64,000 bases of DNA from Tolypothrix sp. PCC 7712 (lineage in GTDB: Bacteria; Cyanobacteriota; Cyanobacteriia; Cyanobacteriales; Nostocaceae), in assembly GCF_025860405.1 (NCBI RefSeq), contig NZ_CP063785.1, positions 4,865,390 through 4,929,389 on the forward strand. Reading direction: 5' to 3'. Position numbers and translations under genes: made by a program. This document shows, piece after piece, positions 25,573 to 34,313 of the stretch. Position 1 is the stretch's first letter, and each line of letters opens with the position of its first letter. A model generated the notes under the pieces. That model worked only from the letters and a program-made list of their open reading frames with translations. It did no database searches and was not told where the DNA came from.

Positions 25573-26155
25573 GATGTTTTTTCCTTAATGTTTCAGATTG
25601 TGTGGAATCCAGCGCCGAGAGCGATTTGTTTGTTGTTTGCTTTCGCTTTCCTTGCTTGATGTCCCTATAGTACGAATTCAACTCCCCTATACACATCTGA
25701 AAAACGTCTAGGATTCTGTCTAAGCGAAGTAAAGAGAAGCTGTCTGACTTTCGCTTATGGGGTTTAGCTAGGACTAAGACTTTAGTCATAGGCTAAGGGG
25801 ACTAGTTCCCACAAAAGTAGTGAGTTTGCCTTAAAACCTGGAAATTCCACGTTTCTAGCAGTATGAATAGACATAGATCGTCAATTCGTAATTCGTAATA
25901 CCCTGCGGGAAGCGCAAAGCGCTACGTAGTTCGTAATTATGAATTGTGATTTGTTGCCTGTTATCCAGATCCCCGACTTCTTCAAGAAGTCGGGGATCTA
26001 ACAACCGCTAAATTTGCTTAATTAATTTATGGCACTAAATATTATTAGCAAAGGTTAGTGGGTGGATAATTTAAAAACAAATAAAAAATCAAAATATCCT
26101 ATTAATTTAATGTGCATGAATTGGTAAACATTTTGTAAGCAAAGAGGAAACAGCA
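25573..26155. promoter_or_regulatory. Divergent intergenic region between the precursor array and the DUF3365 sensor
   Basis: A 583-bp gap without a convincing gene. It must hold the minus-strand promoter for the seven-copy array and the plus-strand promoter for the sensor. Visible pieces are an AATTCGTAAT-flanked hairpin (about 25883-25948), the 14-bp-stem palindrome at 25967-25999 and an AT-rich stretch before the AGGAAACAGCA ribosome region of the sensor gene. The 74-codon minus frame at 25565 overlaps the array leader and is not supported. Confidence 0.55.
25967..25999. repeat. 14-bp-stem palindrome, copy 2
   Basis: Arms AGATCCCCGACTTC and GAAGTCGGGGATCT around TTCAA. The stem is identical to the copy at 2852-2884, only the loop differs. 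Confidence 0.85.
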
Positions 26156-27220
26156 ATGTTGAACAGATTTAAATTAGCAACTAAATTTACCTTTCTTCTA
26201 TCGCTGGTTTTCCTCTGTGCGATCGCAGTCAGTGGTTTTACTTTATCTCATGCACTAGAACATAAGGCGGAAGCCGAAATTGGTTACCGTAGCCAAATTC
26301 TGGCAGAGACGATGGACTCTATCAGAAACTTCACCAACACAAAAGTCAGTCCTCTGCTGTTACCGATGGTGGAAACTCAATCGACCTTTGTCCCGGAGAC
26401 GATTCCCAGTTATGCAGTTAGAGAAGTGTTTGAAAATCTGCGGAAAAATCCAGAATATAAAGATTACTTTTATAAAGATGCCAATCTCAATCCCACCAAT
26501 ATGAGGGATAAGGCTGATACATTTGAGATGCAGGTTATTGAACGATTTCGCAACGAACCAGAACTGAAAAACATTTCAGGTTTCCGCGATTCTTTTGAAG
26601 AAAAACTGTTCTATAGCGCTCGTCCTTTTGTTGTTAAAAACCCTACTTGTTTACGCTGCCATAGTACACCGGAAGCTGCGCCAAGAAGTCATGTTTTAAG
26701 TTACGGTTCCGAAAATGGCTATGGATGGGAACTCAATAAAGTGCTAGGTACTCAAATCATTTACCTTCCTGCTAAAAAGGTATTTGATGATGCTAACCGT
26801 GCTTTTATATTATTCATTAGCTTATTTATTGTTATCTTCGCTGTAGTAATTTTATTAATTAATTATTTACTGAAACGCAATGTGCTACAACCCCTCAAAC
26901 CAATGGCACAATTAGCGCAGAAAATGACTATGGCTCAAATTAGTTCTGAAGAAGCGGAAGAATTTGACCGCCAAAAGCTCACACCCATCGTTAAACGCAA
27001 TGATGAATTAGGACAGATGGGGAGAGTTTTTCAACGCATGATGCATGAAATTTATGCTCGTGAACAACAAATGACGCAGCAATTACAAAAACTCAGAATC
27101 GAAATTGATGAAACAAGACGCGCGCGTCAAGTTGCAGAAATTGAGGGATCAGAATCATTCCAACAATTGCAAGAAGAAGCAAGGATTATGAGAAGTAAAC
27201 GCAACAACGGGAATCAGTGA
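26156..27220 (+). CDS. DUF3365 heme-type sensor with HAMP domain
   Basis: A 354-residue membrane protein. An N-terminal membrane helix (FTFLLSLVFLCAIAVSGFTL) leads into a periplasmic DUF3365 (Tll0287-like) domain with the c-type heme motif TCLRCH (Cys165, Cys168, His169). A second helix (AFILFISLFIVIFAVVILLI) is followed by a HAMP domain (LKPMAQLAQKMTMAQIS) and a coiled-coil end without kinase or cyclase. It may sense redox or gases and signal through protein contacts. The next gene is a ParA-like ATPase 116 bp downstream, and the promoter region is shared with the peptide array. Confidence 0.85.
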   Translation: MLNRFKLATKFTFLLSLVFLCAIAVSGFTLSHALEHKAEAEIGYRSQILAETMDSIRNFTNTKVSPLLLPMVETQSTFVPETIPSYAVREVFENLRKNPEYKDYFYKDANLNPTNMRDKADTFEMQVIERFRNEPELKNISGFRDSFEEKLFYSARPFVVKNPTCLRCHSTPEAAPRSHVLSYGSENGYGWELNKVLGTQIIYLPAKKVFDDANRAFILFISLFIVIFAVVILLINYLLKRNVLQPLKPMAQLAQKMTMAQISSEEAEEFDRQKLTPIVKRNDELGQMGRVFQRMMHEIYAREQQMTQQLQKLRIEIDETRRARQVAEIEGSESFQQLQEEARIMRSKRNNGNQ

Positions 27221-27336
27221 AGATGAGGGGGATGAGGGAGATGAAGAAGACAAATACTAATTACCCATTCCCCATTCCCCATTCCCCAATTACGAATTAC
27301 GAATTACGAACTACTAATTACCATTGAGGTTTTATC

Positions 27337-28128
27337 GTGTCTGAAATAATTTCTGTGCATTCATTCCGTGGCGGAACTGGTAAATCAAACGTTACAAGTA
27401 ATCTGGCTACTTTAATTGCTCGTTCTGGAAAGCGAGTAGGAGTTGTTGATACTGATATTCAATCTCCTGGTATTCATGTTTTGTTTGGGTTAGAAGAAGC
27501 ACGCATTCGCTATACCCTGAATGATTATTTATGGGGACGTTGTGCGATTGAAGATGCAGTTTATGATGTGAGTTCTGTGCTTAAACAAAAACCATCTTTA
27601 TTTAGCCGTCAGGGAAATATTTATCTCTTGCCTTCTAGTATTAAGATGAGTGATATTTCTCGGATTTTACGCGAAGGTTATGACGCGCGCTTGCTGAATG
27701 ATGGTTTACGCCATTTAGTAAAGCGTTTAAAACTAGATTATCTATTAATTGATACTCACCCTGGTATTAACGAAGAAACTTTGCTTTCAATTATTCTTTC
27801 TGATACCTTGGTGTTGATTCTACGTCCAGATAAACAAGATTACCAAGGGACAGCCGTAGCAGTTGATGTGGCGAAGAAATTAGAAGTACCAAAAATGCTT
27901 TTAGTGGTTAACAAAGCACTACCATCTTTAAATTTTAATGAGTTACGGCAAAAAATCCAAAGTACCTACGCCACCCCTGTAGCTGGAATTTTACCTGTGA
28001 GTGAAGAGATGTTCAATTTAGGCAGTAGTGGCATTTTCAGCTTACAGTATCCCAATCATCCTTGGACAGAAACAATCAGTGCGATCGCAAAACAAGTTAT
28101 GGGTACTAAAACAAAATCTATGGTGTAA
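27337..28128 (+). CDS. ParA/MinD-family P-loop ATPase
   Basis: A 263-residue deviant-Walker ATPase: SFRGGTGKSNVTSNLATLIA carries the signature lysine (GGTGKS), GVVDTDIQSPGIHVLFGL the switch region and YLLIDTHPGINEETL the Walker B. No C-terminal amphipathic MinD helix is obvious. GTG start with GAGG seven bases upstream. It follows the DUF3365 sensor and may position or gate a membrane complex; no ParB partner is present, so a plasmid role is unlikely. Confidence 0.88.
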   Translation: MSEIISVHSFRGGTGKSNVTSNLATLIARSGKRVGVVDTDIQSPGIHVLFGLEEARIRYTLNDYLWGRCAIEDAVYDVSSVLKQKPSLFSRQGNIYLLPSSIKMSDISRILREGYDARLLNDGLRHLVKRLKLDYLLIDTHPGINEETLLSIILSDTLVLILRPDKQDYQGTAVAVDVAKKLEVPKMLLVVNKALPSLNFNELRQKIQSTYATPVAGILPVSEEMFNLGSSGIFSLQYPNHPWTETISAIAKQVMGTKTKSMV

Positions 28129-28282
28129 TTTATATCACTATTAACTTGAATAATATCATGCAAATTTTCCATCCCCGTAAGGGGTTCAAGCATGTTACCA
28201 TCTTTCTCGATGCGTTACGCTATCGCTAACGCATCCTACAATTTAAGGTTTACTTTATATGGTAAGTCTTTAACTGAACAAG
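28129..28282. other. Gene-free interval with a GCGTTA palindrome
   Basis: It holds the palindrome GATGCGTTACGCTATCGCTA at about 28208-28240, a member of the TGCGTTA..TAACGCA family, and nothing coding. Confidence 0.5.
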
Positions 28283-28476
28283 ATACAGCAGATTCGATGT
28301 TTATAAGGTACAGCAACTAATTGAAAAAAGTAAAGAGTAATAAGTAAATTTCCTACTCATTACTCATTACTCATTACTCATTACTCATTACTCATTACTC
28401 ATTACTCATTACTCATTACTCATTACTCATTACTCATTACTCATGATGTACCTCACTTACTTCAAAAGTGCTGTAT
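28283..28476. mobile_element. TCATTAC-bearing MITE-like element, copy A
   Basis: A 194-bp non-coding element with imperfect inverted ends ATACAGCA..TGCTGTAT that contains about 13 tandem TCATTAC heptamers. It matches, in opposite orientation, the 130-bp element at 52041-52170, which has about three heptamers. One end overlaps the first base of the stop codon of the 28476-29741 gene. TA at both edges would fit a TA-targeting (Tc1/mariner, IS630-like) origin. Confidence 0.7.
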
Positions 28477-29741
28477 TACTCATCTTCATCCCAATCATCA
28501 TCTTCGCTCCAATATTGTCGCGGTGCGTCGCCGTGAATTTCTAAAATTTTGGCTTTTTTAATTTTGTTATCTAGTGGTTGAATGTCTTCTAATTGCACAT
28601 TAAATTGCCAATTATCGCCAAAATCATAAAGATAAGTCATGCTTGTCCCCAGTTCTAATGGTAAATCACCAATACGGACTTGATCGGCAAATGGGGGTGA
28701 TTCTGTATAGGGATGACCTATTGTACAAGTACGACCAAAACGGTCTTTATAACTAAATTCATATAGGTGATCGTAGTCGAAATCAAAAGCATCAAGAATT
28801 GTGCTAGCTAACCAGCTTAATTCTCTTTTGGCTGGGATAGCAATTCGTCGCCAAGATTTAGCAACCGATACTTTAAAAATATAAATACCATCAGTAAATC
28901 CTTGTTTGGGTAGGATTAAATTATTTTGCCATTCAGGAAAGAACGGCTGAAAATGAGGCTGTAATTGCCCAAAATTTATATTTATTTCTTCTTCAAATTT
29001 GCCTGTAATTCCTACTGGAAAGAGTAACCTAAACATCGCATCACCAAGGGGTAAACGTTCTACACTGGTAATGCGCCATCCCTTACCTTCTTGAGCTTTT
29101 GCTTGTTGAATGGTTAGTAATCCAAATAATTCTAATAAAGCAATATTATGCAGACCAGGATAATAGCCAAGAACTTGTTGGTCGTCATATTTAGCTAACT
29201 TTAAGCCTTGATCGGGAATCCGCGCCCAAAATTGAATACATTTAAATAAATTATTCCATGTATCTTGGCGCTCACCTAAAATTTCGTTATTTCCCCAAAT
29301 TAACCAAGCTTCTAATAAGGTAAAATAACGTTCTGTAAAATTGAGCTTAGACCAAGATTCTAAAACAGCTTCATCTAATACTAAAAACTGTTTTCTACCT
29401 TGAGATTTAATTTGCACGATTCCTGAACTACGTAATAACAGATAAAGCCCATTGATGTAAGGATATGATTTTTGTACAGGACGTTTCAGTTTAGTATCAA
29501 TTGGGTGGCTTAACTGTAAATTTAGTTCCGATAAGACTTTTAGTGGTAAAAGATGATTAACGCTACTGACTTCTACACCTTTTGGTTGGATAAAATCGAT
29601 TAAAGATTGGAAGTCACGCAGAATTGTCCCTGGTTGATTTTCATCGATACTGAGTTCTGTGAACAGTGCTTGCTGTGACTCTGTAATATAAGGTAGTTCC
29701 TGATTTAGAGTCAGGTTGATGCTGGCAAATAAGTCTTCCAT
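28476..29741 (-). CDS. pRiA4b ORF-3 family protein
   Basis: A 421-residue protein whose last 160 residues match the plasmid pRiA4b ORF-3 domain: IFKVSVAKSWRRIAIPAKR, TILDAFDFDYDHLYEF, the pattern LGTSMTYLYDFGDNWQF, and IHGDAPRQYWSEDDDWDEDE at the acidic C-terminus. The N-terminal 250 residues are not recognised. Function is unknown; the domain is widespread and also appears next to transposable elements, but no transposase is seen here. Confidence 0.82.
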   Translation of the reverse strand: MEDLFASINLTLNQELPYITESQQALFTELSIDENQPGTILRDFQSLIDFIQPKGVEVSSVNHLLPLKVLSELNLQLSHPIDTKLKRPVQKSYPYINGLYLLLRSSGIVQIKSQGRKQFLVLDEAVLESWSKLNFTERYFTLLEAWLIWGNNEILGERQDTWNNLFKCIQFWARIPDQGLKLAKYDDQQVLGYYPGLHNIALLELFGLLTIQQAKAQEGKGWRITSVERLPLGDAMFRLLFPVGITGKFEEEININFGQLQPHFQPFFPEWQNNLILPKQGFTDGIYIFKVSVAKSWRRIAIPAKRELSWLASTILDAFDFDYDHLYEFSYKDRFGRTCTIGHPYTESPPFADQVRIGDLPLELGTSMTYLYDFGDNWQFNVQLEDIQPLDNKIKKAKILEIHGDAPRQYWSEDDDWDEDE

Positions 29742-29899
29742 AATTCAAAAATTTAAATTGAATTAAAAAATTAAATTTAGTTTTTGGACTAGCACACAAT
29801 TATTCGATATTTATACTACGAATGAATAATTAAACAAACTTCGGCAAAGATGAATGGTAATATTTTCGCTTGCTAGCTAAAAATTATCTGAACTTTGAT

Positions 29900-30436
29900 A
29901 TGAACAGTAACACTCGCTTACAGATGATTCTCGCTGATTCACCTGTAGGGATGATTTTAAGAGCGATCGCACCACTTCACCTACCTGACTGGTGGTTAGC
30001 AGGCGGTGCGGTGCGAAATACTGTTTGGCGGGCAATTTTTGGTAATGATTGCGCTTTAGTAATCAAAGACTTTGATATTGCATTTTTCGATATCCAAGGA
30101 AACCGTTCCCAAGAACAAGCAGCAAAAGCTATTCTCCAAGAACAGTTTCCTAACCAAGAGTTTGATGTCAAAAATCAAGCCAGTTTTGCCCGGTGGCGTG
30201 ATGGCGAAAGAACCTACAATAGTACAGAAGACGGCATCGCCCAATGGTTACATACTGCAACGGCTGTAGGAGTGCGGTTAAATGCTCAAGGAGAATGGCA
30301 ATTTTTTACCCCCTACGGTTTGGATGATTTATTTAATGGCATCATCCGCCCTACACCCGTAAATATTGATAATCATCATGCTCGTCAAAAAGCATCTAGT
30401 TTCTTACAAAAATGTCCTTATTTGCAACTAGCCTAG
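29900..30436 (+). CDS. Nucleotidyltransferase-like protein (DUF925-type)
   Basis: About 178 residues from the ATG at 29900, or 188 from a TTG at 29870; neither has a strong ribosome site. The LPDWWLAGGAVRNTVW motif (GG..RN) and the acidic pair in VIKDFDIAFFDI are nucleotidyltransferase-fold features, and the C-terminal YGLDDLFNGIIRPTP is typical of this uncharacterised family. Substrate unknown. The gene stands alone between a minus-strand gene and prlC. Confidence 0.78.
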   Translation: MNSNTRLQMILADSPVGMILRAIAPLHLPDWWLAGGAVRNTVWRAIFGNDCALVIKDFDIAFFDIQGNRSQEQAAKAILQEQFPNQEFDVKNQASFARWRDGERTYNSTEDGIAQWLHTATAVGVRLNAQGEWQFFTPYGLDDLFNGIIRPTPVNIDNHHARQKASSFLQKCPYLQLA

Positions 30437-30631
30437 AGTAATTTTATTTGTTTTTATTGATAAAACGTAGGGTGTGTTGTCGCGCAGCGCAACGCACCAT
30501 TCCCCCTTCCCCCTTCCCCCTTCCCCAATCCCCAGCCCCCAACCCCCCGAAAACGCACCGCGATCGCTACATTAGAAGAATATAAACAAAAATCATAATT
30601 AACCAAGAGCGATCGCATCTCACACACAATC

Positions 30632-32737
30632 ATGACTCAAAGTGCTACTCTTTCTCAGAATCCCCTACTCAAGGGTGCTGGCTTACCTCCCTTTGCGGAA
30701 ATCAAAGCGGAACAAGTAATCCCAGCCTTCAAGGAACTGTTAACAGAACTGGATTCCGAACTTACTGCTTTAGAAAAGAATGTACAGCCTACTTGGAGCG
30801 GTTTAGTAGAACCTTTAGACAAAATCTCAGACAAGCTGTCTTGGAGTTGGGGTATAGTCAACCATTTAATGGGTGTCAAGAATAGCCCAGAACTACGGGA
30901 AGCTCATGAAGCAGTGCAACCAGATGTGGTGCAATTTATCACCAAACTGGGTCAAAGCCAACCTCTTTACAATGCTTTTAAGGCTCTCCATGCTAGTGAT
31001 GCTTGGAAGGGCTTAGAATCAGCACAGCAAAGAATTGTAGAAGCTGCGATTCGGGATGCGGAACTTTCTGGTGTGGGCTTAGAAGGAGAAGCAAAGGAAC
31101 GTTTCAACGCTATTCAGATGGAGTTAGCAGAACTTTCGAGTAAGTTCTCTAACCATGTCCTCGATGCTACCAAAGCCTTTAGCATCACCCTCACCACCAA
31201 AGAAGAAATCGACGGCTTACCCCAAAGTTTACTGAGTTTAGCAGCCCAAGCCGCTCGTGCTGCTGGGGAAGAAAATGCGACACCAGAAAATGGCCCCTGG
31301 CGCATCACTTTAGATTTCCCTAGTTATGGCCCCTTTATGCAGCACAGCACCCGCCGGGATTTGCGCGAACAGCTGTACAAAGCTTTTATTAGTCGTGCTG
31401 CATCCGGCGAGTTAGATAATAATCCCCTCATTGACCGTATATTAGAATTACGCCAAGAACTATCTGGGTTACTAGGTTTTAACAACTTTGCGGAATTAAG
31501 CCTAGCTAGTAAAATGGCTCCCAATGTCGAAGCTGTGGAAGCACTGTTAGAAGAACTGCGTCGCGTTAGTTATGATGCAGCCGTTAAAGATTTAGCAGAA
31601 CTCAAAGCCTTTGCCGCCTCCAAAGGTGCAAAAGAAGCTGAAGATTTAAAACATTGGGATATTAGCTTCTGGGCGGAACGTCAGCGAGAAGAAAAATTCT
31701 CCTTTACTGCGGAAGAATTACGCCCTTACTTCCCCCTTCCCCAAGTCCTCGATGGCTTATTTGGCTTAGTTAATCGCTTATTTGGCGTTACAGTCACCCC
31801 CGCCGATGGTCAAGCCCCAGTATGGCATGAGGATGTGCGTTATTTCCAAATAGCTGATGAAACAGGCGCTGCGATCGCCTACTTTTATTTAGATCCCTAC
31901 AGCCGCCCCGCCGAAAAACGTGGTGGTGCGTGGATGGATGTCTGCATTAATCGTGGCAAAACTGCGGAAAATGGTAGCAGCAGCGTTCGTTTGCCTGTAG
32001 CATATTTAGTCTGTAACCAAACTCCCCCCATTGATGACAAGCCCAGCTTAATGACTTTCAATGAAGTGGAAACCCTCTTCCACGAGTTTGGGCATGGTTT
32101 ACAGCATATGCTTACCAAAGTTGATTATACTGGTGCTGCTGGTATAAATAACGTCGAATGGGATGCAGTCGAACTACCCAGTCAGTTTATGGAAAACTGG
32201 TGCTACGAACGCCCCACTTTGTTTGGCATGGCGAAGCACTATGAAACAGGTGAACCGCTACCAGAGCATTATTACCAAAAGCTGATCGCAGCCCGCAACT
32301 ATATGAGTGGTAGTGCGATGTTACGGCAACTCCACTTTAGCAGTGTCGATTTAGAACTCCACTCTCGCTATCGTCCTGGTGGCGCTGAAACCCCTGCTGA
32401 TGTCCGCCATCGCATAGCCAAAACTACCACCGTTATACCCCCATTACCAGAAGATGCTTTCTTATGTGCATTTGGGCACATCTTTGGCGGTGGTTATGCG
32501 GCAGGTTACTACAGCTACAAATGGGCGGAAGTTTTGAGTGCTGACGCTTTTGCTGCTTTTGAAGAAGTTGGACTGGAAGACGAAGCTGCGATTAAAGCTA
32601 CAGGTAGACGCTACCGTGATACAGTGCTGGCGCTGGGTGGTAGCAAGCACCCAATGGAAGTATTTAAAACCTTCCGGGGACGTGAACCGAGTACCGCGCC
32701 TTTGCTGCGACACAATGGTTTAGCGGCGACAGCTTAA
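30632..32737 (+). CDS. prlC: M3 family metallopeptidase, oligopeptidase A
   Basis: A 701-residue zinc oligopeptidase. The HExxH motif is HEFGH at residues 484-488 (LFHEFGHGLQHML), with the third ligand in the downstream NNVEWDAVELPSQFMENW. The NPLLKGAGLPPFAEIKAEQV start and the C-terminal FGGGYAAGYYSYKWAEVLSADAF block are typical. It degrades short peptides, including signal peptide fragments, in the cytoplasm. It is full length and appears monocistronic. Confidence 0.95.
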   Translation: MTQSATLSQNPLLKGAGLPPFAEIKAEQVIPAFKELLTELDSELTALEKNVQPTWSGLVEPLDKISDKLSWSWGIVNHLMGVKNSPELREAHEAVQPDVVQFITKLGQSQPLYNAFKALHASDAWKGLESAQQRIVEAAIRDAELSGVGLEGEAKERFNAIQMELAELSSKFSNHVLDATKAFSITLTTKEEIDGLPQSLLSLAAQAARAAGEENATPENGPWRITLDFPSYGPFMQHSTRRDLREQLYKAFISRAASGELDNNPLIDRILELRQELSGLLGFNNFAELSLASKMAPNVEAVEALLEELRRVSYDAAVKDLAELKAFAASKGAKEAEDLKHWDISFWAERQREEKFSFTAEELRPYFPLPQVLDGLFGLVNRLFGVTVTPADGQAPVWHEDVRYFQIADETGAAIAYFYLDPYSRPAEKRGGAWMDVCINRGKTAENGSSSVRLPVAYLVCNQTPPIDDKPSLMTFNEVETLFHEFGHGLQHMLTKVDYTGAAGINNVEWDAVELPSQFMENWCYERPTLFGMAKHYETGEPLPEHYYQKLIAARNYMSGSAMLRQLHFSSVDLELHSRYRPGGAETPADVRHRIAKTTTVIPPLPEDAFLCAFGHIFGGGYAAGYYSYKWAEVLSADAFAAFEEVGLEDEAAIKATGRRYRDTVLALGGSKHPMEVFKTFRGREPSTAPLLRHNGLAATA

Positions 32738-32780
32738 GGAGTTAAATCAAGAGGGTGCGTTAGCCTTGGCGTAACGCACC

Positions 32781-33180
32781 CTACTGGACTGACACGCCTA
32801 AAATGAGGCATTATACCAATTTGAAAAAAGAATACGACAGATTGTAGGGGCACGGCACGCCGTGCCCTCTGGAATATATTGATGCGTCGCGAACATTTTT
32901 TGATTTTGTATCACTATGAAAGAAGCCAGAAGAATTGGGGGATTCTCCCCCAAACCCCCGATTGGGTGACGGTTGCGTCCCCCAAACCCCCTCCAAAATT
33001 ATTGTTCGGTTTTTTGTTGAGTAATACCAATTGGAAAAAAGAAGGCGACAGATTGTAGGGGCACGGCGTGCCGTGCCATCTAGAATATATTGATGTGTTG
33101 CAAACATTATTTGAATTGGTCTTAGATTTGATGAAATGAATTTTTGCTATTGCACCAAAATTAGCTGTGTCAGTCCACTA
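32781..33180. mobile_element. TIR element with nested repeats, copy A
   Basis: Inverted ends CTACTGGACTGACAC and GTGTCAGTCCACTA bound 400 bp with no gene. Inside lie two related ACCAATT-flanked palindrome elements (about 32815-32910 and 33026-33120, each with TGTAGGGGCACGGC) and, between them, a GGGGATTCTCCCCCAAACCC-type unit also found inverted at about 39370-39430. Copy B of the outer ends is at 61448-61641, inverted and with a different interior. Confidence 0.65.
33026..33120. repeat. ACCAATT-ended palindrome repeat
   Basis: A 95-bp unit with ends ACCAATT and AATTGGT and a central CACGGCGTGCCGTG palindrome followed by TAGAATATATTGATG. Related units lie at about 32815-32910 (CACGGCACGCCGTG) and 1556-1631 (CAAGGCATTGCCTTG), with compensatory differences in the stem. 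Confidence 0.75.
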
Positions 33181-33296
33181 CTTTTATTAGGAACTGCTGA
33201 TTTAAGCCCTAGCGATACCCGTTTTTATGTCTCAGGATAGTCAGTTTATTTAATTAAGAGATATTAAATTGAAAAATTAATTCAAATAGTAAAGTC

Positions 33297-33527
33297 ATGG
33301 CAACCGAGCAAGAGCTTCAATCTCTTTTTAATACCTTAGATATCGATCAAGATGGCAAAATCTCCATTAATGAGCTTTTTTTAAGCCCTGGTTTAAGTGC
33401 AATCATCTCAGCTGAAACAGGTGTTAGTAGCCCCCAGGAATTGCTAGCTATGCATGGAGATAAAGACGGTAGTATCTCCTTTGAAGAGTTAAAGGAAGTA
33501 GTTAAGAAAGCAAGTAATTTAACCTAG
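33297..33527 (+). CDS. EF-hand calcium-binding protein (CSE-like calcium sensor)
   Basis: A 76-residue protein with two EF-hands. The first loop is canonical (DIDQDGKISINE, residues 15-26). The second (HGDKDGSISFEE) has His where the first Asp is expected, so its affinity may be lower. Size and layout match the CSE calcium sensor conserved in filamentous cyanobacteria, which is linked to photosynthesis and heterocyst physiology. The gene stands alone, just downstream of the repeat cluster. Confidence 0.85.
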   Translation: MATEQELQSLFNTLDIDQDGKISINELFLSPGLSAIISAETGVSSPQELLAMHGDKDGSISFEELKEVVKKASNLT

Positions 33528-33761
33528 TAGACTGCCAACCCAAAAATGCTGGGTGAAGCCTGGGGAATGGGGAAAGGTAAAAGGGTAAGGGATAAAAAAC
33601 CTTTCCCCCTTACCCCTTAACCTTTATCCTGCTCAGTTACCTTGGCGAACCACTAGTAGTCCAAAACCTAATACCCAAAATCCCTCTCTAGCCGACGCTT
33701 TGAGGGATTTGTAATTGTGGAAAGGGAGTAGGAGCGATCGCTCTTACTCGCCCCTGCCAAA

Positions 33762-33797
33762 AAAGCGATAGTATATTTTTGAGTTGGAAGTCCCTTA
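33762..33797. repeat. Stop-codon-anchored GTTGGAAGTCCCTTA repeat
   Basis: AGCGATAGTATATTTTTGAG followed by TTGGAAGTCCCTTA; the final TTA is the stop codon of the 33795-34304 gene on the minus strand. Related copies: 11452-11491, 23010-23049 (also ending in a stop codon) and 61312-61343. Confidence 0.65.
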
Positions 33798-34304
33798 AAC
33801 GATGCGATTGACAATTGTCCATACTTCCCCATCTGAGCGGACATGGGGAACTGAGATTGTCTTGAAGCCAGTAATAAATGGTTTGTAATAAACCTGCCAA
33901 TAGATAGGGCTGAGTTGATCGGCGCAAGATTTTAATAGGCGGATTTCTTGGGCTAGTTCTCCAGCAAGTTGATTAATCCGTTGAGCATGAACTTGCGCCA
34001 CGTTTCTAGCTTCTTCTAGCTGCTGTTGTAGGGTAAGTTCTTTGGAGTCGATTTGCCAACGTGCTAACTCAGCTTGTTTTTGTTCTAGCTGCAATTCTAA
34101 GGCTGCGATCGCATCATCTATTCCTTTGAGTTCCACAGCTAAATGGGAATTTTCCCTAGCAAAGCGACGGTAAGCTTCAGCTATGGCGATGGGTGAATCA
34201 TTCTCGCTCAACACTACATTATTAATAGTGAGGGCAGCACGTTCCTGGTGGAGAGCCTGAATTTGTTGGCTAAGTGCTGCTATTTCTGAGATAATCTGCT
34301 GCAT
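33795..34304 (-). CDS. Hypothetical coiled-coil protein
   Basis: A 169-residue protein rich in Ala, Leu, Gln and Glu. Heptad-like coiled coil is evident at residues 1-25 and 60-120 (ELQLEQKQAELARW, LQQQLEEARNVAQVHAQR). A short C-terminal domain (YWQVYYKPFITGFKTI) follows. No signal peptide or enzyme motif. It starts 9 bp downstream of thrB and is probably co-transcribed with it. Function unknown. Confidence 0.7.
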   Translation of the reverse strand: MQQIISEIAALSQQIQALHQERAALTINNVVLSENDSPIAIAEAYRRFARENSHLAVELKGIDDAIAALELQLEQKQAELARWQIDSKELTLQQQLEEARNVAQVHAQRINQLAGELAQEIRLLKSCADQLSPIYWQVYYKPFITGFKTISVPHVRSDGEVWTIVNRIV

Positions 34305-34313
34305 AATTCCTAT

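Noticed and set aside
25565..25789. 74-codon minus-strand frame upstream of the array
   Set aside because: It overlaps the first precursor start, has no ribosome site and lies in the promoter region.
27337..28128. Plasmid partition ParA
   Set aside because: No ParB, centromere-like repeats or replication gene nearby.
28350..28443. TCATTAC array as a CRISPR or phage attachment site
   Set aside because: It is a heptamer tandem repeat inside a MITE-like element; no integrase.
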